DNA of 64,000 nucleotides from Guptibacillus hwajinpoensis (lineage in GTDB: Bacteria; Bacillota; Bacilli; Bacillales; Guptibacillaceae), in contig NZ_LELK01000001.1 in NCBI RefSeq assembly GCF_001039475.1, forward strand, positions 1,452,819 through 1,516,818, written 5' to 3'. Of the stretch, positions 7,351 through 16,399 are shown in pieces. The position numbers and the translations under genes were made by a program. Under the pieces are notes generated by a model, which saw only the letters and a program-made list of their open reading frames with translations, had not been told where the DNA came from and ran no database searches. Every line of letters starts with the position of its first letter. The first letter of the stretch is position 1.

Positions 7351-8218
7351 ATGAGGAGTATTGAGATTTCTTAAATCCAGGAACCGTTTTCTCATAAAAA
7401 TCAAGGCTATCTGGATGATGGGCAATACGATTATCAGCATGCAAAGAATCAATCGAAACCATTTCTTCCTCTGTTAATTCAAAATCAAATAGATCGGCGT
7501 TTTCTTTAATGCGCTCTTCCTTGGAAGATTTCACATTAAGAACTATATCATGTTGTAGACACCAACGAAGTACTACCTGGGCTGGCGTCTTGCCATGTTG
7601 CTTACCAATCGTTTGAATTACAGGTTCATTCAGAACCTGACCACGCTTCAGCGGAGACCAAGCTTCTACTTGTATCCCTTTCGATAGGCAATAATCACGT
7701 ACTTCTCCCTGAAGCAACTCGGGATGAAACTCAATCTGATTAATAACGGGTTTGACACTAGAGATTTTGGAAATGGCTTCAAGGTGGTGCGGTTCGAAGT
7801 TACTTACTCCAACCGCACATACCTTACCCTCATGATAGAGCTTTTCAAGCGCCTGCCAAGTTTCAGTATACAACCCTGGCACCGGCCAGTGAATTAAATA
7901 CAAATCAAGGTAATCCGTTTGCAGTCGCTCAAGTGAACGCTCAAACGCTCTAAGAGTGGCATTGTATCCCTGTTCATCGTTCCACACTTTGGAAGTAATA
8001 AAGAGATCCTCTCTTTCAACCCCTGATTCCTTAATTGCACGTCCAACAGATTCTTCATTTCCATAATAAGAGGCTGTATCAATCCCTCGATAACCCGTTT
8101 CAAGCGCAATCTTCACAGCATTCGTCGTTTCCTCACCATCTCCAAGCTTAAAAACACCAAAACCAAGATATGGCATTTTTACACCATTCGAAAGAGTCAC
8201 ACGCTTATCAATGCCCAT
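7349..8218 (-). CDS. Aldo/keto reductase
   Basis: A 289-residue NADPH-dependent (alpha/beta)8-barrel reductase. Catalytic residues are visible: Asp and Tyr in DTASYYGNEESVG (about 48-60), Lys in ITSKVW and His in LIHWPVP. The phosphate-binding stretch is KSSKEERIKEN, where many members have KSVTPERI. Bacillus YtbE and YvgN are comparable; they reduce glyoxals and other aldehydes. AAGGAGG precedes ATG 8218. Likely role: carbonyl detoxification. Confidence 0.9.
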   Translation of the reverse strand: MGIDKRVTLSNGVKMPYLGFGVFKLGDGEETTNAVKIALETGYRGIDTASYYGNEESVGRAIKESGVEREDLFITSKVWNDEQGYNATLRAFERSLERLQTDYLDLYLIHWPVPGLYTETWQALEKLYHEGKVCAVGVSNFEPHHLEAISKISSVKPVINQIEFHPELLQGEVRDYCLSKGIQVEAWSPLKRGQVLNEPVIQTIGKQHGKTPAQVVLRWCLQHDIVLNVKSSKEERIKENADLFDFELTEEEMVSIDSLHADNRIAHHPDSLDFYEKTVPGFKKSQYSS

Positions 8219-8246
8219 GAACTAGCCTCCTTAAGATTGAATTTCA

Positions 8247-8528
8247 CTATTGAATCAACTTCTTATACTCCTCAATAAAAATACTTGGATCCTTCTTTAT
8301 AATATAAGAAACGACACCGCGGTTTGTATGAAGATACAAAAAACCGTAAAGGGCAGAAGTAAAGCGATAAGACACATCAAAAACATCCCCAAGCGCAAAA
8401 TCCTCCTGCCCAGCACGAATCCGATCCACATACAACTCTATCGTATGCTCCTCCTCAATCGTTCTCTGCCCAGTCCGTTCAATCTTACGTTCAACAACAA
8501 CAAAAGGCTGACTAAAAATAATATCCAA
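8247..8528 (-). CDS. Conserved-looking hypothetical protein with TTG start
   Basis: A 93-residue soluble protein beginning DIIFSQPFVVVERKIE and containing TIELYVDRIRAGQEDFALGDVFDVSYR. The frame stays open upstream into a palindromic repeat, but TTG 8528 has AAAGGA at good spacing and a sensible N-terminus. It lies 28 bases downstream of the aldo/keto reductase start on the same strand, so the two could be co-transcribed. I do not recognise the family; the beta-rich, pleckstrin-like look is only an impression. Confidence 0.6.
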   Translation of the reverse strand: MDIIFSQPFVVVERKIERTGQRTIEEEHTIELYVDRIRAGQEDFALGDVFDVSYRFTSALYGFLYLHTNRGVVSYIIKKDPSIFIEEYKKLIQ

Positions 8529-8559
8529 AAAAACAAATCCTTTCCTCAAAAGCGGAGCG

Positions 8560-8705
8560 GGCCCGTTTAAATCCGCAGGATGTTGGAGCACATGAGACTG
8601 AGACGCTTTTTGTCTCATTCTCATGGGCGAAACAGCCGGAGGATTTGGCCCGCGCAGCTAGATGTCTAAAGCGGAAGTGGCCGTTTAGACCCGTCAAGCA
8701 CTAAG
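8560..8705. repeat. GC-rich palindromic element (R3)
   Basis: GCGGGCC...AAATCC pairs with GGATTT..GGCCCGC, and TGAGAC..AGACG pairs with a TGTCTCATTCTCA segment, followed by GCGGAAGTGGCCGTTTAGAC. The base composition differs from the neighbouring genes. It is a single copy in this window and is distinct from R1. Confidence 0.5.
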
Positions 8706-8733
8706 AGACTCTCATCCACATCAACAATAGAAC

Positions 8734-9687
8734 CTATCTCACCATCGACTCCTCATATAAAACCCTTCTCAACTCTTCCCCAAGCTCTTCTACTGCAGTA
8801 TAAGCTTCTGGCACAACACCAGTCATACTAATAAATCCGTGTACCATTCTATCATAACGTTTGACAGATACTCTGCCTCCAGCTTGACTAATTTTTTCAG
8901 CATAGGCCTCTCCCTCATCTCGAAGAGGATCATAGTGAGCTGTAACAATATGAGTTAAAGGAAGATCAGCTAAATGTTCGGAATGAAGAGGAGACAAGTG
9001 AGGATTAAATGGATCAATTGTCTCCTCTACGTATTGTTCGTGAAACCATTTCATTTCTGCAGCAGTTAAAAAGTACCCTTCGCTGTTTTCTTTATAGGAG
9101 GGATAAATCTTCGCGCTATCTACTACGGGATAGATTAACAGCTGATAAGCAATAGATGGTGCTCCCCTCTCCAGAGCCTTAATCGCTGTTACGGCTGCAA
9201 GGTTTCCTCCTGCACTATCACCACCAACTGCTATACGAGTATCATTAATTCCTAATTCTTCTGCATGTTTATGTGCCCAAAGGAAAGCTTGGTAAGCATC
9301 TTCTGTAGCTTTCGGAAATTTATGCTCAGGTGCAAGTCGATAATCGACCGAGATGACAATACATTTGGAACGATTGGATAGCAATCTGCAAAACACATCA
9401 TGTGTTTCGATATTACCGTAGACAAAGCCACCACCATGATAGAAAACGAAGGCAGGTAAACGCTCTTCATGGGTTACAGATACGGGATAATAGCATCGAA
9501 CGTTTACTTCACCGTCTTCAACCTGAATGACGCGATCGACTACTTTGGCTACCTGTTCTCTTGTCCCGGCCATCAATGACGCTCCTTCGTTAAATTTCCT
9601 TCGCGCTTCATCAAGAGATAGGTTATAAAGAGGTGGGTTATTTTGTTGTGATCTCAAAAGCCATTGTATCGATTCGTATACCGGCAT
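8734..9687 (-). CDS. Alpha/beta hydrolase, hormone-sensitive-lipase-like esterase
   Basis: A 317-residue esterase of the HSL (family IV) group. The oxyanion motif HGGGF is near residue 84, the nucleophile elbow GDSAGG near residue 154, the acid in HYDPLRDEG and the catalytic His in MVHGF. It hydrolyses short-chain esters; the natural substrate is unknown. GGAGG lies eight bases upstream of ATG 9687. No close partner gene. Confidence 0.9.
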   Translation of the reverse strand: MPVYESIQWLLRSQQNNPPLYNLSLDEARRKFNEGASLMAGTREQVAKVVDRVIQVEDGEVNVRCYYPVSVTHEERLPAFVFYHGGGFVYGNIETHDVFCRLLSNRSKCIVISVDYRLAPEHKFPKATEDAYQAFLWAHKHAEELGINDTRIAVGGDSAGGNLAAVTAIKALERGAPSIAYQLLIYPVVDSAKIYPSYKENSEGYFLTAAEMKWFHEQYVEETIDPFNPHLSPLHSEHLADLPLTHIVTAHYDPLRDEGEAYAEKISQAGGRVSVKRYDRMVHGFISMTGVVPEAYTAVEELGEELRRVLYEESMVR

Positions 9688-9771
9688 TCATAAACCTCCT
9701 TCTACTCTAATACTCTACTTTCTTTCTACATATAGTATTCAAGTTCCTTGTTAATCATTAGATAGAAAAAA

Positions 9772-9800
9772 AAGCAGACCGCTTGGGTCTGCTACTTTTT
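9772..9800. terminator. Bidirectional terminator after the DJ-1/PfpI gene
   Basis: AGCAGACC / GGTCTGCT stem with T-runs on both strands. Confidence 0.8.
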
Positions 9801-9801
9801 C

Positions 9802-10464
9802 TTACTTACCTTCGATTGCTTCGATGATTTTGTTAGCGGCACTTTCACTTGATTGAGGGTTTTGTCCTGTAATCAAGTTACCGTCACGAACGGAGAATAC
9901 TGACCAGTTATCAGCTAATTCAAAGTTTGCACCTTTTTCACGAAGCTTCGATTCAAGTAAGAATGGCATTTGCTCTACTAGACCCATTTCGCGTTCTTCA
10001 GAGTCAGTGAATGCACTTACTGTCTTACCTTTTACTAGTGGTGTACCATCTTTGTACGTTACATTAACTAGTCCAGCTGGACCGTGACATACAGAACCGA
10101 TAATCTTATCAGCTTCTGCCTGCTCTTGTAGGATGTGTTGCAATACTTCGTTATCAGGGAAGTCAAACATTGTGCCGTGACCACCAGGTAGGAAGACAAC
10201 ATCAAAGTTGTTTGCATCTTCTTTTGTTACCTTCGTTGTATGCTTAAGCTGGTTCTGAGCATCTTCCCACTCTTTTGGATCTTCTTCAGGAATACTATTT
10301 GGATCAAGCTCCACTTCTCCACCTTGGATTGAAGTGACTTTAATATCATACCCTTTGTCTTTGAAGATGTTATAAGGAACAGCGAACTCTTCTAGCCAAA
10401 GTCCCGTTTTATGCTCTGAATCGATTTCTGTATGATTTGTTACGACCATTAATACTTTAGTCAA
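9802..10464 (-). CDS. DJ-1/PfpI family protein, Hsp31/glyoxalase-III-like
   Basis: A 220-residue type-1 glutamine-amidotransferase-like protein. The nucleophile is in SVCHGPAGL (Cys near 124, followed by His), preceded by LPGGHGTMFD. The length and insertion after the first strand fit Hsp31-like glyoxalase III or chaperone enzymes, which convert methylglyoxal to lactate or repair glycated proteins. It starts with TTG 10464 behind GGAGAGG. Its place near an aldo/keto reductase and an MDR enzyme fits a carbonyl-stress theme. Confidence 0.87.
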   Translation of the reverse strand: MTKVLMVVTNHTEIDSEHKTGLWLEEFAVPYNIFKDKGYDIKVTSIQGGEVELDPNSIPEEDPKEWEDAQNQLKHTTKVTKEDANNFDVVFLPGGHGTMFDFPDNEVLQHILQEQAEADKIIGSVCHGPAGLVNVTYKDGTPLVKGKTVSAFTDSEEREMGLVEQMPFLLESKLREKGANFELADNWSVFSVRDGNLITGQNPQSSESAANKIIEAIEGK

Positions 10465-10575
10465 TTGAATTCCTCTCCTTTAACTTCTTTTGCATTGTAG
10501 TTCTTCATGACCACTTTAGTACAATACCCGATATGAAAAAAAGTATTCATCAAATTCTACAAAACAGAAAGTTTT

Positions 10576-10839
10576 TCAATATAACAATTTCGGAATGATG
10601 AAAAAGATGTAGAAAATGTTAATAAATACTGCAATCATAACAAGAAGTGTTTTTTGCGTCTTTACTTGGACGATGTAAAATACGAACCATACCAATAGAA
10701 GGCCAATCGGAACGAGTGCATACAACTTGTTATCAGTTAATAGAAAGACACCGATCAGCTCTAGAATTGAGTAGGGAACTATAATGACTCCTAAAATGAT
10801 GTTGATAATATGAATCCATTTTCGATCTAGTTGTTTCAT
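10576..10839 (-). CDS. Small three-helix membrane protein, unknown
   Basis: An 87-residue hydrophobic protein with three predicted membrane segments and a basic N-terminus (MKQLDRKWIH). AGGAGAGGAG precedes ATG 10839. I do not recognise a family. It is upstream of the PfpI gene on the same strand with a gap of about 110 bases. Confidence 0.6.
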   Translation of the reverse strand: MKQLDRKWIHIINIILGVIIVPYSILELIGVFLLTDNKLYALVPIGLLLVWFVFYIVQVKTQKTLLVMIAVFINIFYIFFIIPKLLY

Positions 10840-11084
10840 ATATAAGAACTCCTCTCCTACAAATCCGTTTCTAAGCCACCTTCTATTTTCTGATTCAGCC
10901 GATTAAGAGTCAATCTTCTTTTTATGATTCGATTAGAAAACAACGAAATATGTCACTCACTCTCTACCATAATATGGGCAAATCATGAATATTTCGTAGT
11001 GATTTTTCGCATTAAAGACGGATAGTCTTTCTTCCTCCCGAAAGCTTTCACGTGTGTTAAGCATTAAAACGGGGAGGAAATAAC

Positions 11085-11882
11085 ATGATACGAAACGCAA
11101 GAAAGATAACAATGATCCTGTTGGCGAGTGTGATTTTTATAGCCACACCTACATTTGCTTCAGCTGCATTCGGAGATCGAACACTGCAAAAAGGTGCTCA
11201 AGGCTCAGATGTTTCTGAACTACAAGATTACCTTATGACAAAAGGTGATTTTCCATATCATACAGCTACAGGTTATTATGGAGAGATTACAGAGGAAGCA
11301 GTTAAAGACTTCCAACGTTCAAGAAATCTTAAAGATGATGGCATTGCAGGACCAGAAACGATTCAAAAAATAGAAGTATTGCGTAGAGGTAATATTGGAA
11401 AGCAAGTTATACATATCCAGAGCCAATTATCACAATTAAATTATAACGTTTCGATGGATGGTATTTATGGATCTGGAACAGTTCAGGCAGTTGAGCAATT
11501 TCAGCGCGACAACAACCTTGAAGTTGACGGGATTGCTGGACCAGGTACTCGAGAAACATTAGATCGCAAAGCTTCAAAGGGATCAGCAGCTGGAAAAGAA
11601 ATAACAGTTGAAAGCACCGCATATACAGCGAATTGCGAAGGGTGTTCAGGCGTCACAAAGATGGGCCTTGATTTAAAAACCTATTCAGACGCAAAAGTTG
11701 TTGCCGTCGACCCCGACGTTATCCCACTTGGCTCGATTGTTGATGTAGAAGGATATGGAGTTGCCATTGCTGCAGACATCGGTGGCGCTATTGATGGAGA
11801 TCGAATTGATGTATTCGTCCCAAATAAAGATGACGCGATGAACTGGGGAAGAAAAGACGTTACGATAAAAGTAATTGAGTAA
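11085..11882 (+). CDS. Exported peptidoglycan-binding 3D-domain protein
   Basis: A 265-residue secreted protein: signal peptide to A-S-A-A near residue 28, two PG_binding_1 repeats (about 33-95 and 100-155, each ending with the DGIAGP.T motif) and a C-terminal 3D domain named for its conserved aspartates (VVAVDPDVIPLGS and AADIGGAIDGDRIDVF). The 3D/MltA-like fold is found in muralytic enzymes such as YocH and in Sps/Rpf-like resuscitation factors. Probable role: cell-wall turnover. GGGGAGG precedes the ATG. Confidence 0.9.
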   Translation: MIRNARKITMILLASVIFIATPTFASAAFGDRTLQKGAQGSDVSELQDYLMTKGDFPYHTATGYYGEITEEAVKDFQRSRNLKDDGIAGPETIQKIEVLRRGNIGKQVIHIQSQLSQLNYNVSMDGIYGSGTVQAVEQFQRDNNLEVDGIAGPGTRETLDRKASKGSAAGKEITVESTAYTANCEGCSGVTKMGLDLKTYSDAKVVAVDPDVIPLGSIVDVEGYGVAIAADIGGAIDGDRIDVFVPNKDDAMNWGRKDVTIKVIE

Positions 11883-11898
11883 CCTCATAAAAAATTAA

Positions 11899-11935
11899 AT
11901 AAGGACAGGCCCTAAAAGGGCCTGTCCTTATTTGT
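11899..11935. terminator. Bidirectional terminator
   Basis: AAATAAGGACAGGCCC / GGGCCTGTCCTTATTT, a 16-bp stem shared by the convergent 3D-domain and AI-2E genes. Confidence 0.9.
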
Positions 11936-11939
11936 ATAG

Positions 11940-13043
11940 CTACGAGCTACGAGTGGCATGTTTTCCTCGCTGCTGCAATTTAATTAATCGATACGAATGT
12001 GTGAAAATTACTTTGAGAACCGCATATGTTGGAATCGCAAGGATCAATCCGAGGAAGCCCGCAAGACTACTTGCTACAAGAAGTAGTAAAATGATTGTAA
12101 GAGGATGGATATCAAGGCGTTTTCCCATCACAAGTGGTGAAACAAGATTACTTTCAATCTGTTGAATCACAATGACCCCGAGAACAACCCACAGTGCTGT
12201 AAGCGGTGATTGTATAAGACCAACAATCACACCTGGTGCGGTTCCGATAATAGGTCCAATAAATGGAACAACATTAAGAAACAACGCAATTAATGCCAGA
12301 ATTAACGCATATTCCAAATCGATAATGACATACCAGATATAGACGAACGTTCCGATAAACAAACTAACAATGAGCTGCCCCTGAATAAATCCACTAAGCG
12401 CATCATCCATATCCTCAAGTATTTTCGCGCCTTCTTTTCTATGCTCTTTAGGTACTACGCGTAATAAAGAAGGCATTAATTTCTTTCCATCTTTCAACAT
12501 AAAAAACAGTATAAATGGCAGTAAGACAATGCCGATAAGTACATTTGTTACTACATTTAGAATGGAGAAGATATAGTTTCCAAATGATGAGCTAATTTCA
12601 CCAATAGAACCTGAGATTCGCTCTGTAAGGCCTTTAATGTCCACCATATCACTTTGAAGAAGTCTGGCTATGTAAGGGTTTCGCTCCCAATCACTAATCG
12701 CTCTTTGTAAATCAGAAATGAGGTTTGGGGCTCCTTTAACAAGACTATTAAACTGATCAACGAGAACTGGACCAATACTGATAACAAGACCCGTCATACC
12801 ACCTGCAAGAGCCAGATAAACGATGAGGATCCCTAGCGGACGAGGAATCTTCCATTTCTCTAGTAGTGCAATAACAGGTCGTAGAATGTAGTAAAAGACA
12901 CCTGCCGCAATGATCGGAAACGCAAGCGTGGTTACTAAAATGACTAGCGGTCGAAAAATAAAGTCAATTCTGCTCCCCACCCAGATCACTGTAAAAATGA
13001 GAAGCAACCAAACGAAAAAGCGAAATAATCGAGATTGCTGCAT
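11940..13043 (-). CDS. AI-2E/PerM-family permease
   Basis: A 367-residue membrane protein with about eight hydrophobic segments and a large hydrophilic loop after the third. The family region NVVPFIGPIIGTAPG and the C-terminal PLVMGKRLDIHPLTII stretch are characteristic. Family members include quorum-signal exporter TqsA and Na+(Li+)/H+ antiporters of halophilic bacilli; substrate is uncertain. The start at 13043 has AAGGAAGTG; it lies four bases after the kinase gene stop, so the two form an operon. Confidence 0.85.
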   Translation of the reverse strand: MQQSRLFRFFVWLLLIFTVIWVGSRIDFIFRPLVILVTTLAFPIIAAGVFYYILRPVIALLEKWKIPRPLGILIVYLALAGGMTGLVISIGPVLVDQFNSLVKGAPNLISDLQRAISDWERNPYIARLLQSDMVDIKGLTERISGSIGEISSSFGNYIFSILNVVTNVLIGIVLLPFILFFMLKDGKKLMPSLLRVVPKEHRKEGAKILEDMDDALSGFIQGQLIVSLFIGTFVYIWYVIIDLEYALILALIALFLNVVPFIGPIIGTAPGVIVGLIQSPLTALWVVLGVIVIQQIESNLVSPLVMGKRLDIHPLTIILLLLVASSLAGFLGLILAIPTYAVLKVIFTHSYRLIKLQQRGKHATRSS

Positions 13044-13047
13044 ACTA

Positions 13048-13656
13048 TCACTTCCTTTTTTTGATTCGTATATAACCACGACGATAGAGACGAATAATTG
13101 TCTCAATAACCCACCTTGGATATTTTTTTGGAAAATAGCTGTGTTGATAATAGTTATAATAGACTGATTTCAAATCATCCCAGTGTGTACATACGGTAGC
13201 TTGACGGAAGCGAACAACATCAATAACCCTTACTTCCCCGTTCCAAAGAAGCATAACATTTTGTAGGTGAGTATCAGATGGATTTAAGTCTTTCTGTCTG
13301 GCATAGTCAAGAGCTTGATCCACTTGCTTTATGATCTCTTCCGTAATTATTTTTCCTTGTCTTAAACAATCGTAAAGAGTCATACCTTCTAAATATTCAA
13401 GAACAAGATAACCTGCTCCTTCTTCATAAAGGGTAGGATAATAGGTAGCATTATCAAGTTCGTGATAAATAGACGCCTCCTGTGCTGCTAGGTGAGTATA
13501 GGCTGGATAGAAAACCTTCAACACTTTATCTTCATGGGGTAGCTTGAATACAACTGCACTTCTTCCTCTTCCAACAATAACAAGCTCATCTGGTTTAGTT
13601 ATCACTGTTTCGTCTCTTATAATAATGCTATTAACCATATCAGCTATAACGTTCAC
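13048..13656 (-). CDS. Atypical serine/threonine protein kinase-like protein, YrzF type
   Basis: A 202-residue compact kinase-fold protein. The glycine loop GRGRSAVVF is at 29-37 and the ATP lysine is Lys47 (VLKVFYP). The catalytic loop reads PSDTHLQN, keeping Asp and the Asn five residues on but not the usual His-Arg; DFG is replaced by IDVV. It is close in size and motif to Bacillus YrzF. GTG 13656 starts the gene behind GAGGG. Operon with the downstream AI-2E permease. Whether it phosphorylates protein or a small molecule cannot be seen. Confidence 0.78.
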   Translation of the reverse strand: MNVIADMVNSIIIRDETVITKPDELVIVGRGRSAVVFKLPHEDKVLKVFYPAYTHLAAQEASIYHELDNATYYPTLYEEGAGYLVLEYLEGMTLYDCLRQGKIITEEIIKQVDQALDYARQKDLNPSDTHLQNVMLLWNGEVRVIDVVRFRQATVCTHWDDLKSVYYNYYQHSYFPKKYPRWVIETIIRLYRRGYIRIKKRK

Positions 13657-13772
13657 ATCCGTGCACCCTCTTCATAATCAATCCAACATATATTTAAGTT
13701 AAGTATACTTTACTCCTTCAAAGATAGGAAACGTTTAGAGAAAAATGCCTGTCCACCCTGCCTAAGTGTAAA

Positions 13773-13803
13773 AGAGGTCGAATTGGCTTTTTATTCGACC
13801 AGT
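13773..13803 (-). terminator. Terminator of the nucleoside hydrolase gene
   Basis: On minus, GGTCGAAT / ATTCGACC with TCTTTT following, about 50 bases past the stop codon. Confidence 0.7.
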
Positions 13804-13853
13804 AGATCAGTCATTCTACTATACGAAGAGAGCGCAATAAATGTTTCATCTCT

Positions 13854-14807
13854 TTAGAATACCTCTCCACTCATTGTTCCCATAAATGTTTTGTAAAATA
13901 ATAAGTAATCAAGTGAGATAGCGACAGACTGAATCGGTCTTCCATCGAAGTCATGAGGCTCATCTGTGTTTCTAAATTCACCAATGCTTAAACCACGCGC
14001 TGCACCCGTAATCTCTACAGCCACAGCCGTTCGATAGAATTCACACATTGTTCCTCCTTCTACTCCCATCATCGTTAATGCATCATGAACAGGAGCACCT
14101 TCAATGCCTGGAACCTTTTTCTTATAGAATTCTTCATAATAATAATCAAGTAACGGCTTTAACAACTGTGTCCTGTCTTTTCTATTAATATAGTTCACCA
14201 TGCCAGGAGTAACAATTGCATTTTGCGTTACATTCAATGGATAGAGAAATACATTTTCTGCATACTTCATTACAATGTTAGCCGCCACCGGATCAGCATA
14301 GAAATTGGCTTCAGCACTTGGTGTTACATTGCCTGGCACGTTAAACGCACCCCCCATAATGTAATAGGATTTAATTGATTTCATAGTATCAGGATAGAGT
14401 AGAAATAGTGTTGCGAGAGAAGTCATCCTCCCCACATTCACAATGATTAGATCTGAATATTTCTCAATAATTCCAATCACTTCGAAGAAATTCTCTAATG
14501 GTTGAGCATCGACAGGAGGTGGTGAGATCGGTCCTAGCCCCTGTGGTCCATGAACATCGGGGTAGAATACAGGAACTTCCCCAGTCATCGGCTTCTCGGC
14601 TCCGCCCATGACTGGAATATCTGACCTTCCAACCTTTTCTAATAAGTACCTGACGTTTCGGGTCGTCTGTTTTTTCGAAACATTACCGTAAGACGCCACG
14701 ATTCCGATCACATCGATATGATTTGAGAAATAGGCATACATAAGAGCGATCGTATCATCAATTCCTACATCACCAAAAAAGAGCACTTTCTTTCTCAAGT
14801 TCCACAC
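13854..14807 (-). CDS. Inosine-uridine-preferring nucleoside hydrolase family protein
   Basis: About 317 residues of the IUNH fold. The calcium motif is FFGDVGIDDTIAL, where the usual DxDxGxDD has lost its first Asp, and the C-terminal active-site stretch appears as PVHDALT. The protein would cleave N-ribosidic bonds of nucleosides, but the missing first aspartate casts doubt on full activity or signals a different substrate. GTG 14807 (AGGGG six bases upstream) or TTG 14798 (GAGGTG upstream) are both plausible starts. Separate transcription unit with its own terminator. Confidence 0.8.
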   Translation of the reverse strand: MWNLRKKVLFFGDVGIDDTIALMYAYFSNHIDVIGIVASYGNVSKKQTTRNVRYLLEKVGRSDIPVMGGAEKPMTGEVPVFYPDVHGPQGLGPISPPPVDAQPLENFFEVIGIIEKYSDLIIVNVGRMTSLATLFLLYPDTMKSIKSYYIMGGAFNVPGNVTPSAEANFYADPVAANIVMKYAENVFLYPLNVTQNAIVTPGMVNYINRKDRTQLLKPLLDYYYEEFYKKKVPGIEGAPVHDALTMMGVEGGTMCEFYRTAVAVEITGAARGLSIGEFRNTDEPHDFDGRPIQSVAISLDYLLFYKTFMGTMSGEVF

Positions 14808-14909
14808 CTCATTCCCCTTCCATTCTATACTGACTAAGATATTCAATCATTCGGAATTTAAGAAGGTTGAAAACTTAATCCTAAGAAGAGGAATAGCTGA
14901 AGATCATAA

Positions 14910-14937
14910 AAAAAGAGTAGGAAGCCCCTACTCTTCT
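14910..14937 (-). terminator. Terminator of the lipid kinase gene, overlapping its stop region
   Basis: On minus, AAGAGTAGG / CCTACTCTT followed by seven T residues. Confidence 0.85.
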
Positions 14938-15815
14938 GGAACAAATATATTGAGTTCGTTATGCATGACTTTTGCTTCGAAAGGAAGTTGTACCCCCTCA
15001 TCACCATCGATATTTACAACAAGATCAGATTTCGATTCAACTTTAAGGTTTGATGCTGCAAAGTACTCTACCTGTCCATTGTTCTGCAACTTACCACTAA
15101 ATAGGTCCGGAATAATTTTAAATACTTGTGGAAGTGAAAGCTCTCGTAGAATAAACACATGGAAATAACCATCATTTACTTCTGCATGCTCTGCGAACGA
15201 TTCGATTCCTCCTACGGAATTGGTTAACGCCACAAGCATAATATACGCTTTTCCATCCCACACCTTTCCATCATACGAAATAGTTAAATCAAATGGTGTT
15301 TTGTCTTTTAAAGCTTTTGCACCTTCAATTAAATAAGCGAGTGGTCCAAACCTTGATTTTTGTTCTGGACTAACGTCATACACAGCTTCTGCTATAGCTC
15401 CAACAGCAAGAACATTCATGAAATACCGCTCATTAATTTGACCAATATCGACCGGCTTAGTATGCTGCTGACCGAGAACTTGGAGCGCTTTTTTGGGTTG
15501 CATTGGAATGCCTAATGCTCTTGCAAAGTCGTTAACAGTCCCTAGTGGAATAAACCCAAAATCCGGTCGTTCTTTTTCCATCGCAAGGCCATTCACAGCC
15601 TCGTTAATTGTGCCGTCACCACCCATAGCTACAAGCGTATTAAAGTGATTTTCACAAGCAGCTCTAGCAAATCGAACAGCATCCCCTTCTTTTTCGGTAT
15701 ATTTTACAGTTACATCAACATGATTTTGTTCTAAAATCGCTACTGCTTGATCTTCAAAATCCTTAGCCTTTTCTTTACCAGAAGATGGGTTAATGATTAG
15801 CATCGCTCGCTTCAA
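14928..15815 (-). CDS. Diacylglycerol/lipid kinase, YegS-DagK family
   Basis: A 295-residue soluble lipid kinase. N-terminal INPSSGK is followed by the nucleotide motif GGDGTINEAVNG (about 66-77) and GFIPLGTVNDFARALGIP; the C-terminal beta-domain includes NIDGDEG. Members phosphorylate diacylglycerol or related lipids for phospholipid recycling and lipoteichoic-acid metabolism. It starts with TTG 15815 behind GGAGG. I cannot tell the essential DgkB type from paralogues such as YtlR or BmrU. Confidence 0.9.
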   Translation of the reverse strand: MKRAMLIINPSSGKEKAKDFEDQAVAILEQNHVDVTVKYTEKEGDAVRFARAACENHFNTLVAMGGDGTINEAVNGLAMEKERPDFGFIPLGTVNDFARALGIPMQPKKALQVLGQQHTKPVDIGQINERYFMNVLAVGAIAEAVYDVSPEQKSRFGPLAYLIEGAKALKDKTPFDLTISYDGKVWDGKAYIMLVALTNSVGGIESFAEHAEVNDGYFHVFILRELSLPQVFKIIPDLFSGKLQNNGQVEYFAASNLKVESKSDLVVNIDGDEGVQLPFEAKVMHNELNIFVPEE

Positions 15816-15969
15816 TGTAGAGCCCTCCTTAAGACCTTAATCGTTATGTATTCCGCTTCATTCATTCCCTTCTTTTAGTATCTCGAAACAGATTTGATCG
15901 TTTCACCAATTCACCCACCCGAGAAATGAAGAACAGGTACGAAGACATTTAGTTGGAACCAACACACGA

Positions 15970-16221
15970 ATGAATCGGAAAGGATTAGAAGAATTGAAGA
16001 AACAACTCTATTTCTCTATTAGTTTCATCGTACTATTTTTCATCTTACAATTTATCACGGGGCTCTCTTACACATTGTTCTTTGATAGAGAGTCTTATAC
16101 ACAGTTTGGCGACTATACTACTGCTGAGAATTCCGTTCTAACGACGATCGTCGTCATCGTTATCTCAGCTAGTCTTGCTTATGGTATTCAAAAATGGCTG
16201 GTAAAAAGAGTTTCTAGATGA
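15970..16221 (+). CDS. Small two-helix membrane protein, unknown
   Basis: An 83-residue protein with two hydrophobic helices around an acidic loop (FFDRESYTQFGDYTTAEN) and a basic C-terminus. ATG 15970 has no clear ribosome binding site; TTG 15994 has AAAGGA nine bases upstream and may be the true start (75 residues). No family recognised. Divergent from the lipid kinase. Confidence 0.55.
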   Translation: MNRKGLEELKKQLYFSISFIVLFFILQFITGLSYTLFFDRESYTQFGDYTTAENSVLTTIVVIVISASLAYGIQKWLVKRVSR

Positions 16222-16257
16222 TCTAGTAACCCTTCCGCTTTACATATCTATTGAATA

Positions 16258-16399
16258 GGCTATGTTAATTCATATTGTTGATTTCTCGATTATTGGCTCA
16301 TTCGAGTGAAACTGAAGTTTCACTCACCTTTCAGGTCTGCTGAAAGGTCACCACAGGGCGTAAATAAGCCAAAAATCAACACTGTTCATTAACATAGCT
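16258..16399. repeat. R2 MITE-like element, 142 bp, 8-bp target duplication
   Basis: Imperfect terminal inverted repeats: GGCTATGTTAAT...TGTTGATTT on the left, and the right end reads AGCTATGTTAATGAACAGTGTTGATTT in reverse. ATTGAATA lies on both sides (16250-16257, 16400-16407). The interior holds a GTGAAAC/GTTTCAC hairpin. No coding capacity. Confidence 0.85.
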
